Shown one piece after another: positions 16,645-25,708 of a stretch of DNA of 64,000 nt. The translations under genes were made by a program, and so were the position numbers. The notes under the pieces are model-generated. The model was not told the origin of the DNA. It saw only the letters and a list, made by a program, of their open reading frames with translations, and did not search any database. The first letter of the stretch is position 1. Every line of letters starts with the position of its first letter. The DNA lies in assembly GCF_014212055.1 (NCBI RefSeq), contig NZ_JACJVO010000027.1:1-64000 (forward strand), written 5' to 3'. Origin of the DNA: Cohnella zeiphila (GTDB lineage: Bacteria > Bacillota > Bacilli > Paenibacillales > Paenibacillaceae).

Positions 16645-17802
16645 ATGGGGCTGAGAGATCCAATGCTGCGCAATCGCACGATCGAAGTGACTGCGGGAGG
16701 TCTGCAAAGCGACTATCCGGGCTTCACGTCGATGGCCGTTCAGTCGGCGGTAGATGAAGCGAGTCGGCACGGCGGCGGCATCGTGCGGCTGGATAAAGGA
16801 GTTTATGACGTGTACGGACCGATTCGGCTAACGGATCGGGTCACGCTGGCCGGCGCCGGACCAGAGACGGTTCTGAGTAAGACGGACGGCTTCAAGAGCC
16901 CGTTCATCGTCGATGCCGACTACGGTGAGCTGCGTGTGGAGGTGGCGGACGCCAGCGGCTTCCGCGTCGGGATGGGCCTTCAAATCTTCGACGAGTCGCA
17001 AAAATGGGGCTGGGACGAAAGTACGGCGGTCATTACGGCGGTGGACGGCAATGTGCTGCGCTTCGACCGGTACCTTGAGCGCGATTACCACGCGGACGAC
17101 GGTGGCATGGCAACGAACGCCTGCCCGATCATCGAAGCGGTGGACGTCGAGCAGGTTCGCGTGCACGACCTTGCGATCGACGGCAACAAGGCGGCCAACG
17201 AGCCGATCGGCGGCTGCCGAGCGGGCGGGATCTATCTGAAGAAGGCGCGCGACTGCATGATTGAGCGCGTCTTCGTGCGCGACTTCAACGGCGATGGCAT
17301 CAGTTGGCAGATTACCGAGAATATCTCGGTGCTTCACTGCGACGTTCGCGGCTGCAAAGGATCGGGCCTGCATCCCGGCTCCGGCTCGCATTCCTCGCGC
17401 GTCAAGGATAATACTTGCATCGGCAACGGCGCAGCGGGGCTGTTCATCTGCTGGCGTGTCCAGTTCGGCGAGTTCGAGCGCAACGTGCTGGAACATAACG
17501 CCGTGTCGGGCATCTCTATCGGACATAAGGACTCTGACAACCGGTTCGCCGACAACGTCATTCGCGGCAACGGGAACGGCGGCGTCTATTTCCGCCCGGA
17601 GAACGCGGCCAACGGGGCGAACCGCAACAAGTGGCTCCGCAACGTGATTGAGGACAACGACGGATTCGGATTCTTCGTGAACGCCGGGTCCATCGACAAT
17701 GAGCTGAAAGCAAATCTTATCCGTGATACGGGAGCAGGACGTCAGACGGGGGACGTCTGGCTGGCGGACGGCGCAGTTCACTTCCTGGCGAATCAGGAGT
17801 AG
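16645..17802 (+). CDS. Right-handed parallel beta-helix protein (pectate-lyase-like fold)
   Basis: A 385-residue protein with the repeating pattern of a parallel beta-helix: short strands and N/G-rich turns such as GVYDVYGPIRLTDRVTLAGAG, NISVLHCDVRGCKGSGLHPG and NDNRF-type repeats from residue ~20 to 370. The opening YPGFTSMAVQSAVDEASRHGGG is like the N-terminal cap of pectate lyase-like/glycoside hydrolase 28-like proteins. No signal peptide is seen, so it is probably cytoplasmic or non-classically exported. Beta-helix proteins of this kind act on uronate-rich polysaccharides or isomerise them; the catalytic residues cannot be assigned here. Start ATG 16645 follows GAGGAGGAGAG. Confidence 0.85.
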   Translation: MGLRDPMLRNRTIEVTAGGLQSDYPGFTSMAVQSAVDEASRHGGGIVRLDKGVYDVYGPIRLTDRVTLAGAGPETVLSKTDGFKSPFIVDADYGELRVEVADASGFRVGMGLQIFDESQKWGWDESTAVITAVDGNVLRFDRYLERDYHADDGGMATNACPIIEAVDVEQVRVHDLAIDGNKAANEPIGGCRAGGIYLKKARDCMIERVFVRDFNGDGISWQITENISVLHCDVRGCKGSGLHPGSGSHSSRVKDNTCIGNGAAGLFICWRVQFGEFERNVLEHNAVSGISIGHKDSDNRFADNVIRGNGNGGVYFRPENAANGANRNKWLRNVIEDNDGFGFFVNAGSIDNELKANLIRDTGAGRQTGDVWLADGAVHFLANQE

Positions 17803-17861
17803 GCGAAATGAGGACATCTTCGAATTCCGATCATAGCGGAAACGTGACTCTATGCATAAGC

Positions 17862-17891
17862 GAAGGGGCTGACCGGGCGGGCAGCCCCTTC
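17862..17891 (+). terminator. Hairpin after the beta-helix gene
   Basis: GAAGGGGCTG (17862-17871) pairs perfectly with CAGCCCCTTC (17882-17891). Only a short T-poor tail (GTCTTG) follows, so termination may be incomplete. Confidence 0.5.
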
Positions 17892-17911
17892 GTCTTGTAA
17901 GCGAGGAGCGC

Positions 17912-18031
17912 ATGTTCCAATTGTCGGTCCATTCGCCGGCAGGCGTACCAACGCTGATCGTGCCGCCAAACGGCGAAAGCCACGAATCGGACGATGTCGG
18001 CAAGCTTGAGGCGAGCTGCAAGCTCGATTGA
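17912..18031 (+). pseudogene. Possible glycosidase C-terminal tail
   Basis: A 39-codon frame reads FQLSVHSPAGVPTLIVPPNG and ends CKLD-stop. The 'SVHSPAGVPTxIxxPNG' pattern resembles the last beta-sandwich of GH78-type rhamnosidases and related enzymes. It has no upstream body, so at most it is the scar of a deleted hydrolase. Low confidence. Confidence 0.3.
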
Positions 18032-18092
18032 TCGTTGTTCTCGCAGAAGAAGCCTTCTCGCGTTTATCGCTATGCAGTGTGAACGTTCTATC

Positions 18093-18275
18093 GCCATCCC
18101 TAAAGGCGGCGATAACCATTTACGCTTGTTCCTGAGATAAGGGGCGGCTCGAAGTGAATATTTTTCGGAAACAACAGTGGAGAATTTCGGTCTTGGGATG
18201 AACCAGAGGGGAGAGTGGGGAAAAGAGCGTCCGCGAGGAGCTGTCGAAATCGCTTGAGGTCGAAACGGTTCAGAT
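18093..18275 (+). pseudogene. Shrunken copy of the 5' end of the downstream sensor kinase gene
   Basis: This stretch matches 23819-24106 in three collinear blocks: the leader (GGCGATA then TTACGCTTGTTCC), the start region (TTTTTCGGAAACAACAGTGG against TTTTTCGGAAACGACAGTGG), and the codons for KSVREELSKS (GAGCGTCCGCGAGGAGCTGT). About 60 bp encoding the first membrane helix and about 30 bp further on are missing, so the frame is destroyed. A GTG stands where the intact gene has its ATG. It lies directly upstream of the SLH glycosidase and shows that the kinase was once present on both sides of it. Confidence 0.8.
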
Positions 18276-18388
18276 ATGAAAGTGCAACCAATGGCAAAAA
18301 ATTGATATTTAATCCTATTCGAGGACTCTTATAATGAAATTGTTGCTGCAATGCCTGCACTAATATCTTGCATGCGGGAGGATGAGCA

Positions 18389-21300
18389 ATGAGAAGAGGA
18401 TTGCCGGGAATGAAGTGCTTGCCGCTCTTCAGCTTGCTGTTAAGTCTGCTGATGGCAACGCAAGTCTTCGCAGCGGGTTCCGATGTTGCAGTCGGATCCG
18501 GGGAGGCATCGCCCCCGTCCATTCGGAACGTTGCAGTCGGTTCCGCTTATGCCGGGCACTGGGCGGCCCAATCGTTGAACAGGTGGTCCAAGGCCGGGTA
18601 TTTCGGCATTTTGGCGAATCCGGTAACGGATCCGAACAGGCCGATCACAAGGGCGGAATGGGCTGCGCTCATCGGCCAATTGTTCGGGTACAAGGCAACC
18701 GGGGCAGCGAATTTCAAAGACGTTGCCGAAGAGGAGTGGTACTACGGATCCGTCATGCTGGCCTCGTCGGCCAACATTCTAACCGGATTCGACGATTATT
18801 TTCGCCCCAACGATCCGGTAAACCGGGAAGAGGCGGCAGTATCCATTCTGAGAACGCTGGGTCTGGAAGACGAAGCCTCCGATCAGGCGCAGTCCTATCC
18901 AGATTATAGCGATATGTCAAACTGGAGCAGGAACGCCATCGGCGTCAGCAGGGAAAAGGGTCTCCTGAACGGCACGGCCGGAGGCGATTTTCAGCCGCGG
19001 CGCCCCATGAGTATGGCGGAGGCGGTCACGCTGCTGGATCGGATTGCAACGGTTATCGTGAATGAACCTGCCGAAGGCGGCAAAGGGTACACGCTGGCCT
19101 ACTCGCAGGACGCGGCAGGAAATCTGTTCGTCAATGCCTCCAACGTCAAGCTCAGCCGTATGAAAGTCAAGGGCGATTTGTACATAGCGCAAAGCAGCCC
19201 TGACGCGGAAATCCAGTTGGAGGACGTGCAGGTGTCGGGCCGCATTTACGTGACCGGCGCCGACAATGTGGCGGTGGACGGGAATGTCTCCGAGAACCAG
19301 ATGTACATTTACCGGGCGGCGGGCCATGTTTCGGTTCAGGCGCCCAAGCCGTCGGTATTTACGGCCCAGTCTCCCTCCAGCGTCAGATTCGTTCTGACGG
19401 AGGATCAATCGGCCGGCGAGCCGACGGGAACGCCAGGGACGGTGTATACGCCGCCGTCTACTCCGACGCCATCTCCCACACCGACGCCATCCCCCACGCC
19501 GACACCCACACTGACGCCGACTCCGACGCCGCCGCCCGACCAGGACGACGAGTCCGTTCTGATTCACGTAACCAACAGAATGCTGGACGGGGAAGATTAC
19601 GCTACCGACAAGATGAAACTGTTCGACGAATACGAGCAGGTATTGGCGGCGCCGCCGAATTCGGCCGATCCTTATATGCCGCCGATCGATACCACAGCGG
19701 CGGCGAACGCGAATACATGGCGAACCCCCGGGGCCAGCCAGTGGGTCGATGCGTCCGTAACGAACCTGAACCTGAATTTGCTGCGCGATTACAAGCTGAC
19801 CGAGATTTATCTCTATGACGGCGAGAAATATGCGCCGTCGACGTATACGGACGACGGCAGCAGTCCTTATGAAGTAATGGGCGGAACGATCGAGGTATAC
19901 GCCGGAGACAAGAAGCTCATATCCTATCCGCTCACCAACGAAGGCAAGTGGGTGAAGTTCGATCTGGGCGAAGAAGGGGTCACAACGGATACGCTCAGAT
20001 TCCGCAAGATTCCAATCGATGAGAAATATTCCTGGTGGGGCGGCAGCGGCGCCCCGTATTCCAAGCAGTTTACTTGCGATGTGAACATTGTCGAAGCCGC
20101 GATGTACGGCGTTCCCCTCGGCGAGGAGCCCCCGGAGGAAGACGATTGGCAGTTGAGTCCCCAGGAGGGCGTCACTCCTTTCGACCCGTCGAAAATAACG
20201 TTTGGCGATTTTGTCGGAACCAACAGCTTCTTCGACGTGACGCAAAGCTCGAATCAAGCGATCGGCTTCGTCCGGGAATATCATACCTGGAACTGGACCG
20301 AATGGTCGGCCAACGGACAGACGGCCGGCGGCCAGCTCAACGACTCGGCCACTTCGCCAAATCCCGAGGCGCAATACAATAACACCTGGGGCGTCTTCGA
20401 CAGCTACTATCAATCGCTGAAGGATATGGGCGTTGGCGTCGACATTACCTTCCAAGGCGGCGTGGCGGATTCGGGCAGGGATAATCCGCGGCCGAACTGG
20501 CAGGGCGACCAGGACCCGAAGAAAGCCGGCTCCTACCTGGCGCACGGCAAAAGCATGTTCCAGCATGCGGCGCGTTACGGGAGCAATACGGACCTCAATC
20601 CCGATCTCGTCAAGGTTGCGCCGGGAACGGATAAGAAGATCGGCATGGGTCTGGTCGAATACTATGAGAACTGGAACGAGGAAGATCTGGCGGGTTATTT
20701 CACCGGCGCGCAGTTTGCGGCGATGACCAGCGCCGATTATGACGGTCATATGGGGACAATGGGACCGGATGTCGGCATCAAGCAGGCCGACCCCAACGCG
20801 AAGCTCGTGCTGGGCGGATTGGCCGGTATCTTCTATAACGACGAGTCTTCGGGGCAAGGGCAATCGACGCGCCAATTTTTCGAAGACATGATGAAATGGT
20901 TCGACCAGAACCGGACGGAGGACCAGTGGAAAGCGGCGCACAACGGCTCCCTGGAAGGCTATGTCCGTTATCCGTTCGATGTCATTAACGGCCATTATTA
21001 CGCCGGCGAGGGCGTGCAGCATCCGGACGCCGAAAATCACCTGACGGGCATGTCCCCCGAAGAGGATCATATCTATGACAGAATGTCCGACTTCGTGAAG
21101 CTGCGCGACACTTATTTGGCCGACAAGGAAATCTGGCTTTCCGAATTCGGATGGGATGTTGCCCAGGGGACGCAGTCCAGCGCAACGATCGAGTATACGA
21201 AGAACGGCGTAACCTACAATCCGGGGATCAATGCGGGCCTCGATGCGGAGGAGGTTCAGGCACGCTGGATCGTCCGCGAGTATCTGATGCTGTCCGCGGC

Positions 21301-23641
21301 CGGAATCGACCGCGCGGAGCAGTATATGATGCCCGACGCGGGTACGGCGGATAGCCGCAATACCCGCTTCAATACGAGCGGATTGCTTCGGGCCGACGGC
21401 GACAATACCCATCAGACGACGCTGAAAAGGCCGTCCTGGTATTATGTCGGCACGATGAAGCATTATCTGGATACGACCCGGTTCGATTCGATCGTCGAGA
21501 AGGGCGGGGAAAGCGGGCTGGACGGCCCATGGGTGCTTAAATTCAAGGAAGCCGCGAGCGACGACGGCGTCTATGCCTTGTGGCTGCCGACCTCGCTGGG
21601 CGACGAAGGCGGCGCCAACGAGCAGGATTATACGCTGAGTCTTCCGGAAGGCATGGAGCATGCCTATCTGGTGACGCTTGAGGACGGGGCGCAATGGGGC
21701 AATCAAACGGAGCTCGAGATCACGGGCGGCAAAGTGACCGTTCCCGTCACCGAGAAGCCGGTATTCGTCCTCGTGACTCATGACGACTATTACAAGCCCG
21801 TCCCGAAGGCGATTCATCCCGTTGCCGTCCATAAGCTGACCCCGAGCAATTCCGAGCCCGGTCTGATGTTCGATAGGCGGCTGGAGGAGCCGGAAAGCAT
21901 GACGCTGGACCAGGCCAACGCCGCCGGCACCTACTGGGATCCCGGACCGGGCGACCGATATGCCCTGATCGATCTCGGATCGGAATTCGATCTGAACAGC
22001 GTTCAGCTGTTCGACGGCCCCGGCTCGCTGATCCATGGCCGAGTGTTTGCCGTTTACGCTGCGGACGCCATCGGGGACTGGTCGCCGGATTACGGCAACG
22101 AGACGGCGGCAAGCGTGAAGGAGCAGCTCGCAGGCGGCGATTGGGAAAATATCATGAACTACGGTTATTTGGGTTACCTCACCTGGGCAACCGGAAAGAC
22201 AGACGTTAAGGCGCGTTACTTGATTGTCGGCTTCGAGGACGGCGTCAACGATACGCCGACCGCGCCATACGAGACCGATTCGGTCGCGGTGCCGGAAATG
22301 ATCGTGAACGGCGCTCTGGCGAAGGGAGCCGAGCCGCCCGTGCCGTTCGTCCGCACCTTCGGGCCGAAACCGTCGGATGATGATGTCGACTTTTTTCACG
22401 TCAACGAATTTGACGGAATGACATCCGGCAAGCTGGACACAAACGAGGCGGAGGCTGAGGGCTTCTCCGTTTACGGCGCGAATGCTGCGGTAGAGGAAGG
22501 AAAGAACGGGAACGGCGAGACGAACGGGAAGGTGCTGAACGTTCAGGGCACGCTCCAGGCTCCCCAGTTTTCCTTTCCGCTTCCCGATCCGGGGGGCGAA
22601 GGCTACGAGCCCGATGTCTGGTATAACATCGATTTCAAGTTCAAGACGGAAGAACGCTTTTCCTCGCCCGCTCTTTATTTGACGGACGGGGCGTCGGGCT
22701 GGACGCCCCTCGTGACCCGGGAGGGTGATGCGGCGTTCAAGCCGATCTGGGGCGGCAGCGGCCAGGTGACGCACGTCGTCCCGGACGAATGGCATCGCAT
22801 GCAGGTCAAATTCAAGATCGATTCCGGCACTTCGAATTTGACCTACGAGATGTATTACGATGATGCGCTGCTGCAAAGAGCCGAGACCACGATCACCGAT
22901 GCGACGGCTCACACGAAGCCGCTGATCATCGTCGACGCCGGCGCGGGCCATACAGGCTCGTTCGATCTGGACGATGTATGGGTGTACAGGGCGAAGCCGA
23001 CGAACAACCTTGTGGTCTTGGATTTCAACGGTGACGATATCGGTCCGTTCGCCGGCGACAGCTACAAGGTTGTAAACCCGGAAAGCCATGCAACGATTAT
23101 CCAGCCCGCCGAGGGCGAACCTGGCTACGATAACGGCAATAAAGTGCTGAAGGCCGACTCGGGCAAAACCATCCTTACGTTCAGCGATCCCGACATGCTT
23201 GCGTACATGAGGAACCACGGCGAGTTCGTAGTGGACTACAGGTTCCGCAAGGAGAGCATGGACGCCGTGCCGAATGTCATGCTGCGCGATAGCAGTTGGC
23301 GCGTGTTCGGCCTGATGCGAGAGCACGAGTATACGGGAGGAAATGCGTATTTGCCCTATGTCGAAGACGGTACGCTGAAGGATCATACCCTGACGCTTAC
23401 CGCGGACGAATGGCATCGATTTGTTATGAAAGTCCACTATACGGACGACAATACGTTGGTGTTTTCGGCGTATATGGACGATATGGAGGTACCGGTCGTC
23501 GACTCGGCCGTCATTACGACGGAGAACGGGCTGGCGTCGCTTCCGCTGCTCAACATGGAGCTCGGTTCGGTCAGCGGCACGGGTTCGGTCTATCTGTCCG
23601 ACCTATCCATTTACAAGGGTACGGACATAATCAATCCGTAA
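18389..23641 (+). CDS. SLH-anchored multidomain glycoside hydrolase
   Basis: A 1750-residue cell-surface protein. A signal peptide (~1-29, FSLLLSLLMATQVFA) is followed by three SLH repeats (~50-220; e.g. FKDVAEEEWYYGSVMLAS, ITRAEWAALIGQLFG) that bind pyruvylated wall polymers, a beta-rich insert, and a Pro/Thr linker (~350-385). After a discoidin-like region comes a catalytic domain (~590-1125) of the GH-A clan type: N-W-N-E764 fits the acid/base and IWLSE919FGW the nucleophile. Galactose-binding-like and two concanavalin-like modules (~1335-1500, ~1530-1750) complete it. GGGAGG precedes ATG 18389. The GH family could not be fixed. The two-component genes downstream probably control it. Confidence 0.85.
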   Translation: MRRGLPGMKCLPLFSLLLSLLMATQVFAAGSDVAVGSGEASPPSIRNVAVGSAYAGHWAAQSLNRWSKAGYFGILANPVTDPNRPITRAEWAALIGQLFGYKATGAANFKDVAEEEWYYGSVMLASSANILTGFDDYFRPNDPVNREEAAVSILRTLGLEDEASDQAQSYPDYSDMSNWSRNAIGVSREKGLLNGTAGGDFQPRRPMSMAEAVTLLDRIATVIVNEPAEGGKGYTLAYSQDAAGNLFVNASNVKLSRMKVKGDLYIAQSSPDAEIQLEDVQVSGRIYVTGADNVAVDGNVSENQMYIYRAAGHVSVQAPKPSVFTAQSPSSVRFVLTEDQSAGEPTGTPGTVYTPPSTPTPSPTPTPSPTPTPTLTPTPTPPPDQDDESVLIHVTNRMLDGEDYATDKMKLFDEYEQVLAAPPNSADPYMPPIDTTAAANANTWRTPGASQWVDASVTNLNLNLLRDYKLTEIYLYDGEKYAPSTYTDDGSSPYEVMGGTIEVYAGDKKLISYPLTNEGKWVKFDLGEEGVTTDTLRFRKIPIDEKYSWWGGSGAPYSKQFTCDVNIVEAAMYGVPLGEEPPEEDDWQLSPQEGVTPFDPSKITFGDFVGTNSFFDVTQSSNQAIGFVREYHTWNWTEWSANGQTAGGQLNDSATSPNPEAQYNNTWGVFDSYYQSLKDMGVGVDITFQGGVADSGRDNPRPNWQGDQDPKKAGSYLAHGKSMFQHAARYGSNTDLNPDLVKVAPGTDKKIGMGLVEYYENWNEEDLAGYFTGAQFAAMTSADYDGHMGTMGPDVGIKQADPNAKLVLGGLAGIFYNDESSGQGQSTRQFFEDMMKWFDQNRTEDQWKAAHNGSLEGYVRYPFDVINGHYYAGEGVQHPDAENHLTGMSPEEDHIYDRMSDFVKLRDTYLADKEIWLSEFGWDVAQGTQSSATIEYTKNGVTYNPGINAGLDAEEVQARWIVREYLMLSAAGIDRAEQYMMPDAGTADSRNTRFNTSGLLRADGDNTHQTTLKRPSWYYVGTMKHYLDTTRFDSIVEKGGESGLDGPWVLKFKEAASDDGVYALWLPTSLGDEGGANEQDYTLSLPEGMEHAYLVTLEDGAQWGNQTELEITGGKVTVPVTEKPVFVLVTHDDYYKPVPKAIHPVAVHKLTPSNSEPGLMFDRRLEEPESMTLDQANAAGTYWDPGPGDRYALIDLGSEFDLNSVQLFDGPGSLIHGRVFAVYAADAIGDWSPDYGNETAASVKEQLAGGDWENIMNYGYLGYLTWATGKTDVKARYLIVGFEDGVNDTPTAPYETDSVAVPEMIVNGALAKGAEPPVPFVRTFGPKPSDDDVDFFHVNEFDGMTSGKLDTNEAEAEGFSVYGANAAVEEGKNGNGETNGKVLNVQGTLQAPQFSFPLPDPGGEGYEPDVWYNIDFKFKTEERFSSPALYLTDGASGWTPLVTREGDAAFKPIWGGSGQVTHVVPDEWHRMQVKFKIDSGTSNLTYEMYYDDALLQRAETTITDATAHTKPLIIVDAGAGHTGSFDLDDVWVYRAKPTNNLVVLDFNGDDIGPFAGDSYKVVNPESHATIIQPAEGEPGYDNGNKVLKADSGKTILTFSDPDMLAYMRNHGEFVVDYRFRKESMDAVPNVMLRDSSWRVFGLMREHEYTGGNAYLPYVEDGTLKDHTLTLTADEWHRFVMKVHYTDDNTLVFSAYMDDMEVPVVDSAVITTENGLASLPLLNMELGSVSGTGSVYLSDLSIYKGTDIINP

Positions 23642-23669
23642 CGCCGGCGAAATGCCGAAGAACACCGAG

Positions 23670-23705
23670 GAACAACCGACGTCTCGCAAGAGTCGTCGGT
23701 TGTTC
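23670..23705 (+). terminator. Long-stem hairpin after the SLH glycosidase gene
   Basis: GAACAACCGACG (23670-23681) and CGTCGGTTGTTC (23694-23705) form a perfect 12-bp stem with a 12-nt loop. There is no T-run, so it may be a factor-assisted terminator or an mRNA-protecting structure. Confidence 0.55.
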
Positions 23706-23768
23706 GCTATATATCAGACCGATTTGTGCCGTGCTCGCCAAACTCTTGATCAGAATCAGAGGTTATAA

Positions 23769-23810
23769 GTCTCGCAATGATTCATATATCTGAATCATCT
23801 CCGACGAGAC
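23769..23810 (+). promoter_or_regulatory. Nested inverted repeats in the kinase leader
   Basis: An outer pair GTCTCG (23769-23774)/CGAGAC (23805-23810) encloses an inner perfect pair ATGATTC (23777-23783)/GAATCAT (23792-23798). It lies ~90 bp before the kinase start, just upstream of the leader segment that is also kept in the relic at 18093. It could be an operator or an RNA structure. Confidence 0.4.
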
Positions 23811-23900
23811 GTGCTGCCGCCATACCGAAGGACGGCGATAGCCGGTTACGCTTGTTCCAGAGATCATATGCCGAATTTTTCACGCAGGGGGCGGCTCCCA

Positions 23901-25703
23901 ATGCCTATTTTTCGGAAACGACAGTGGAGAATGACGATATTTCCGAAGCTGATCATCGCGTTCCTGCTTGTGGTCGCTCCGATCTACGGCATCGGTCTCG
24001 GGATGAATCAGCTGAGTGAAAAGAGCGTCCGCGAGGAACTGTCGAAATCGCTCAATTCGCGGGTCGATTTCTACCTCAACCTGCTTGAGGTCGAAAATGA
24101 GCAGATGATGGGGCTGCTGCAGCAGTACGTTGTCGACAAAGACATCCAACACGCCGCCTTTATCAGCAATACGATGACGATCGGAGAATGGACGGAAACG
24201 GTGCAGCGCATTCAGGACAAGCTGCAGCTGATCAAGAGCTCGAACCTCTACATCAAGAGCGTAAGCGCGCATATTCTGACGCTGAAGCGGACGATATCGA
24301 GCGATGAAACGATCAGCGACACGATCAGTCTCGAATATGAGGCTGTCGCCTCCGTATCCAAACTCCGGGGCGTCGGCAAATCCTACTGGAATGACCGGCT
24401 GTTCATGGCGATCGCTTATCCCGGCTCCGATCTGCCGAATATGAAGGAAACGTACGTGCTCTCGATCGAGATCAACGAGGAGATGATGAAGCAGTCTCTG
24501 CAGAACTTTTCCGACTACAAGAACGCGGGAGCGATGCTCATTAATCCCGAGAATGGCTGGATATTGGACAATCAAGCCGACGAAGGGATTACGAAGGAAC
24601 TTTCGGATTACTTGAGGAACCGTTCCGAGGCCAGCGCCGGCGAAGGCTACGCGCAGATCTCCACGGGTAAAAGCTCCTATTTTGTCGCCTATAAGCGTTC
24701 GCCTGCGTTCGGCTACTATCTGATCGCCTACGTGCCGTCGGTCGAAATGGTCGGTGCGATCGACAAATACCGGATGCTGCTATGGCTGCTCTCGTTCGTC
24801 TCGCTCGTCTTTATCGTCGTATACTCCTACTGGCTGTATCGGCTCATCCGCAAGCCGCTGCATCGGATGATCGCCGGATTCCGCAAGGTGGAAGCGGGAA
24901 AGATGGAGCCGATGCCGCTGCCGAAAACGCACGATGAGTTCTACTACTTGTTCCAACGCTTCAACATGATGTCGGACAATCTGAAGGTGCTGATCCAGGA
25001 GGTGTACGAGCAGAAGCTGCGCGCCCAGACGTCGGAGCTGAAGCAGCTGCAGTCGCAGATCAATCCGCACTTTTTGTATAATACCTACTTTATTCTATAC
25101 CGCTTGGCGAAGATGAACGATATTGAAAACGTAATCCAGTTCAGCCAGCACCTTGGCGAATACTTCCAATATATTACGCGCAACGGCACCGACGATGTGC
25201 CGCTCGACGCGGAGATCAAGCACTCTCGCGCGTATGTGGAAATTCAGAATATCCGCTTCGCCAGGAGCCGCATTACCGTCGATTTTGGCGAACTGCCCGG
25301 AGGTTGCGGCGACATGCGCGTACCGCGGCTCATTCTTCAGCCGTTCATCGAGAACGCGTACCAATACGGTCTCGAGACAAAACGCAGGAACGGCAGAATC
25401 GCGGTGACGATGACCGGGCAGGATGGCCAATTGCTCCTATCGGTCGAGGATAACGGCGAGCGGCTGACGGACGCCGACCTTCGGCGGATCGAAGCGAATT
25501 TAGAGAAGCAGGGCGCGGATATGGAATATACCGGCATGCTGAACGTTCACCGCCGGCTGCAAATCCGGTTCGGCGCCGAATATGGCGTGTCCGTCGCCCG
25601 CGGCGAAATGGGCGGCATGAAAGCGACGCTGAGGCTGCCGATGCCTCAGTCGCCGGGCAAAGCCGCGGAACCATCAAATCCCAATGACGCAAAAGGAGAG
25701 TGA
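23901..25703 (+). CDS. Sensor histidine kinase, YesM type
   Basis: A 600-residue membrane kinase. TM1 is at ~13-33, an extracytoplasmic sensing region of ~260 residues follows, TM2 is at ~292-313 (LLWLLSFVSLVFIVVYSYWL), then a HAMP linker, the HisKA_7TM/His_kinase phosphoacceptor segment QSQINPH390FLYN and the ATP-binding N box (LQPFIEN485AYQYG). These are hallmarks of the LytS/YesM class. ATG 23901 is chosen because AGGGGG is 9 nt upstream and the relic copy aligns there with a GTG; the longer upstream frame is leader. Five bases separate it from the response regulator, so the two are co-expressed. It probably senses oligosaccharide outside the cell or a ligand-loaded binding protein. Confidence 0.92.
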   Translation: MPIFRKRQWRMTIFPKLIIAFLLVVAPIYGIGLGMNQLSEKSVREELSKSLNSRVDFYLNLLEVENEQMMGLLQQYVVDKDIQHAAFISNTMTIGEWTETVQRIQDKLQLIKSSNLYIKSVSAHILTLKRTISSDETISDTISLEYEAVASVSKLRGVGKSYWNDRLFMAIAYPGSDLPNMKETYVLSIEINEEMMKQSLQNFSDYKNAGAMLINPENGWILDNQADEGITKELSDYLRNRSEASAGEGYAQISTGKSSYFVAYKRSPAFGYYLIAYVPSVEMVGAIDKYRMLLWLLSFVSLVFIVVYSYWLYRLIRKPLHRMIAGFRKVEAGKMEPMPLPKTHDEFYYLFQRFNMMSDNLKVLIQEVYEQKLRAQTSELKQLQSQINPHFLYNTYFILYRLAKMNDIENVIQFSQHLGEYFQYITRNGTDDVPLDAEIKHSRAYVEIQNIRFARSRITVDFGELPGGCGDMRVPRLILQPFIENAYQYGLETKRRNGRIAVTMTGQDGQLLLSVEDNGERLTDADLRRIEANLEKQGADMEYTGMLNVHRRLQIRFGAEYGVSVARGEMGGMKATLRLPMPQSPGKAAEPSNPNDAKGE

Positions 25704-25708
25704 CCGCC

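Noticed and set aside
19440..19545. Repetitive CCGACGCC-type sequence
   Set aside because: It encodes the Pro/Thr linker of the SLH protein and is not a CRISPR or mobile repeat.
18917..23437. A 1506-codon open frame on the minus strand opposite the SLH glycosidase
   Set aside because: It has no ribosome site or family motif and mirrors the high-GC codon bias of the sense gene; the sense frame has SLH repeats and catalytic motifs.
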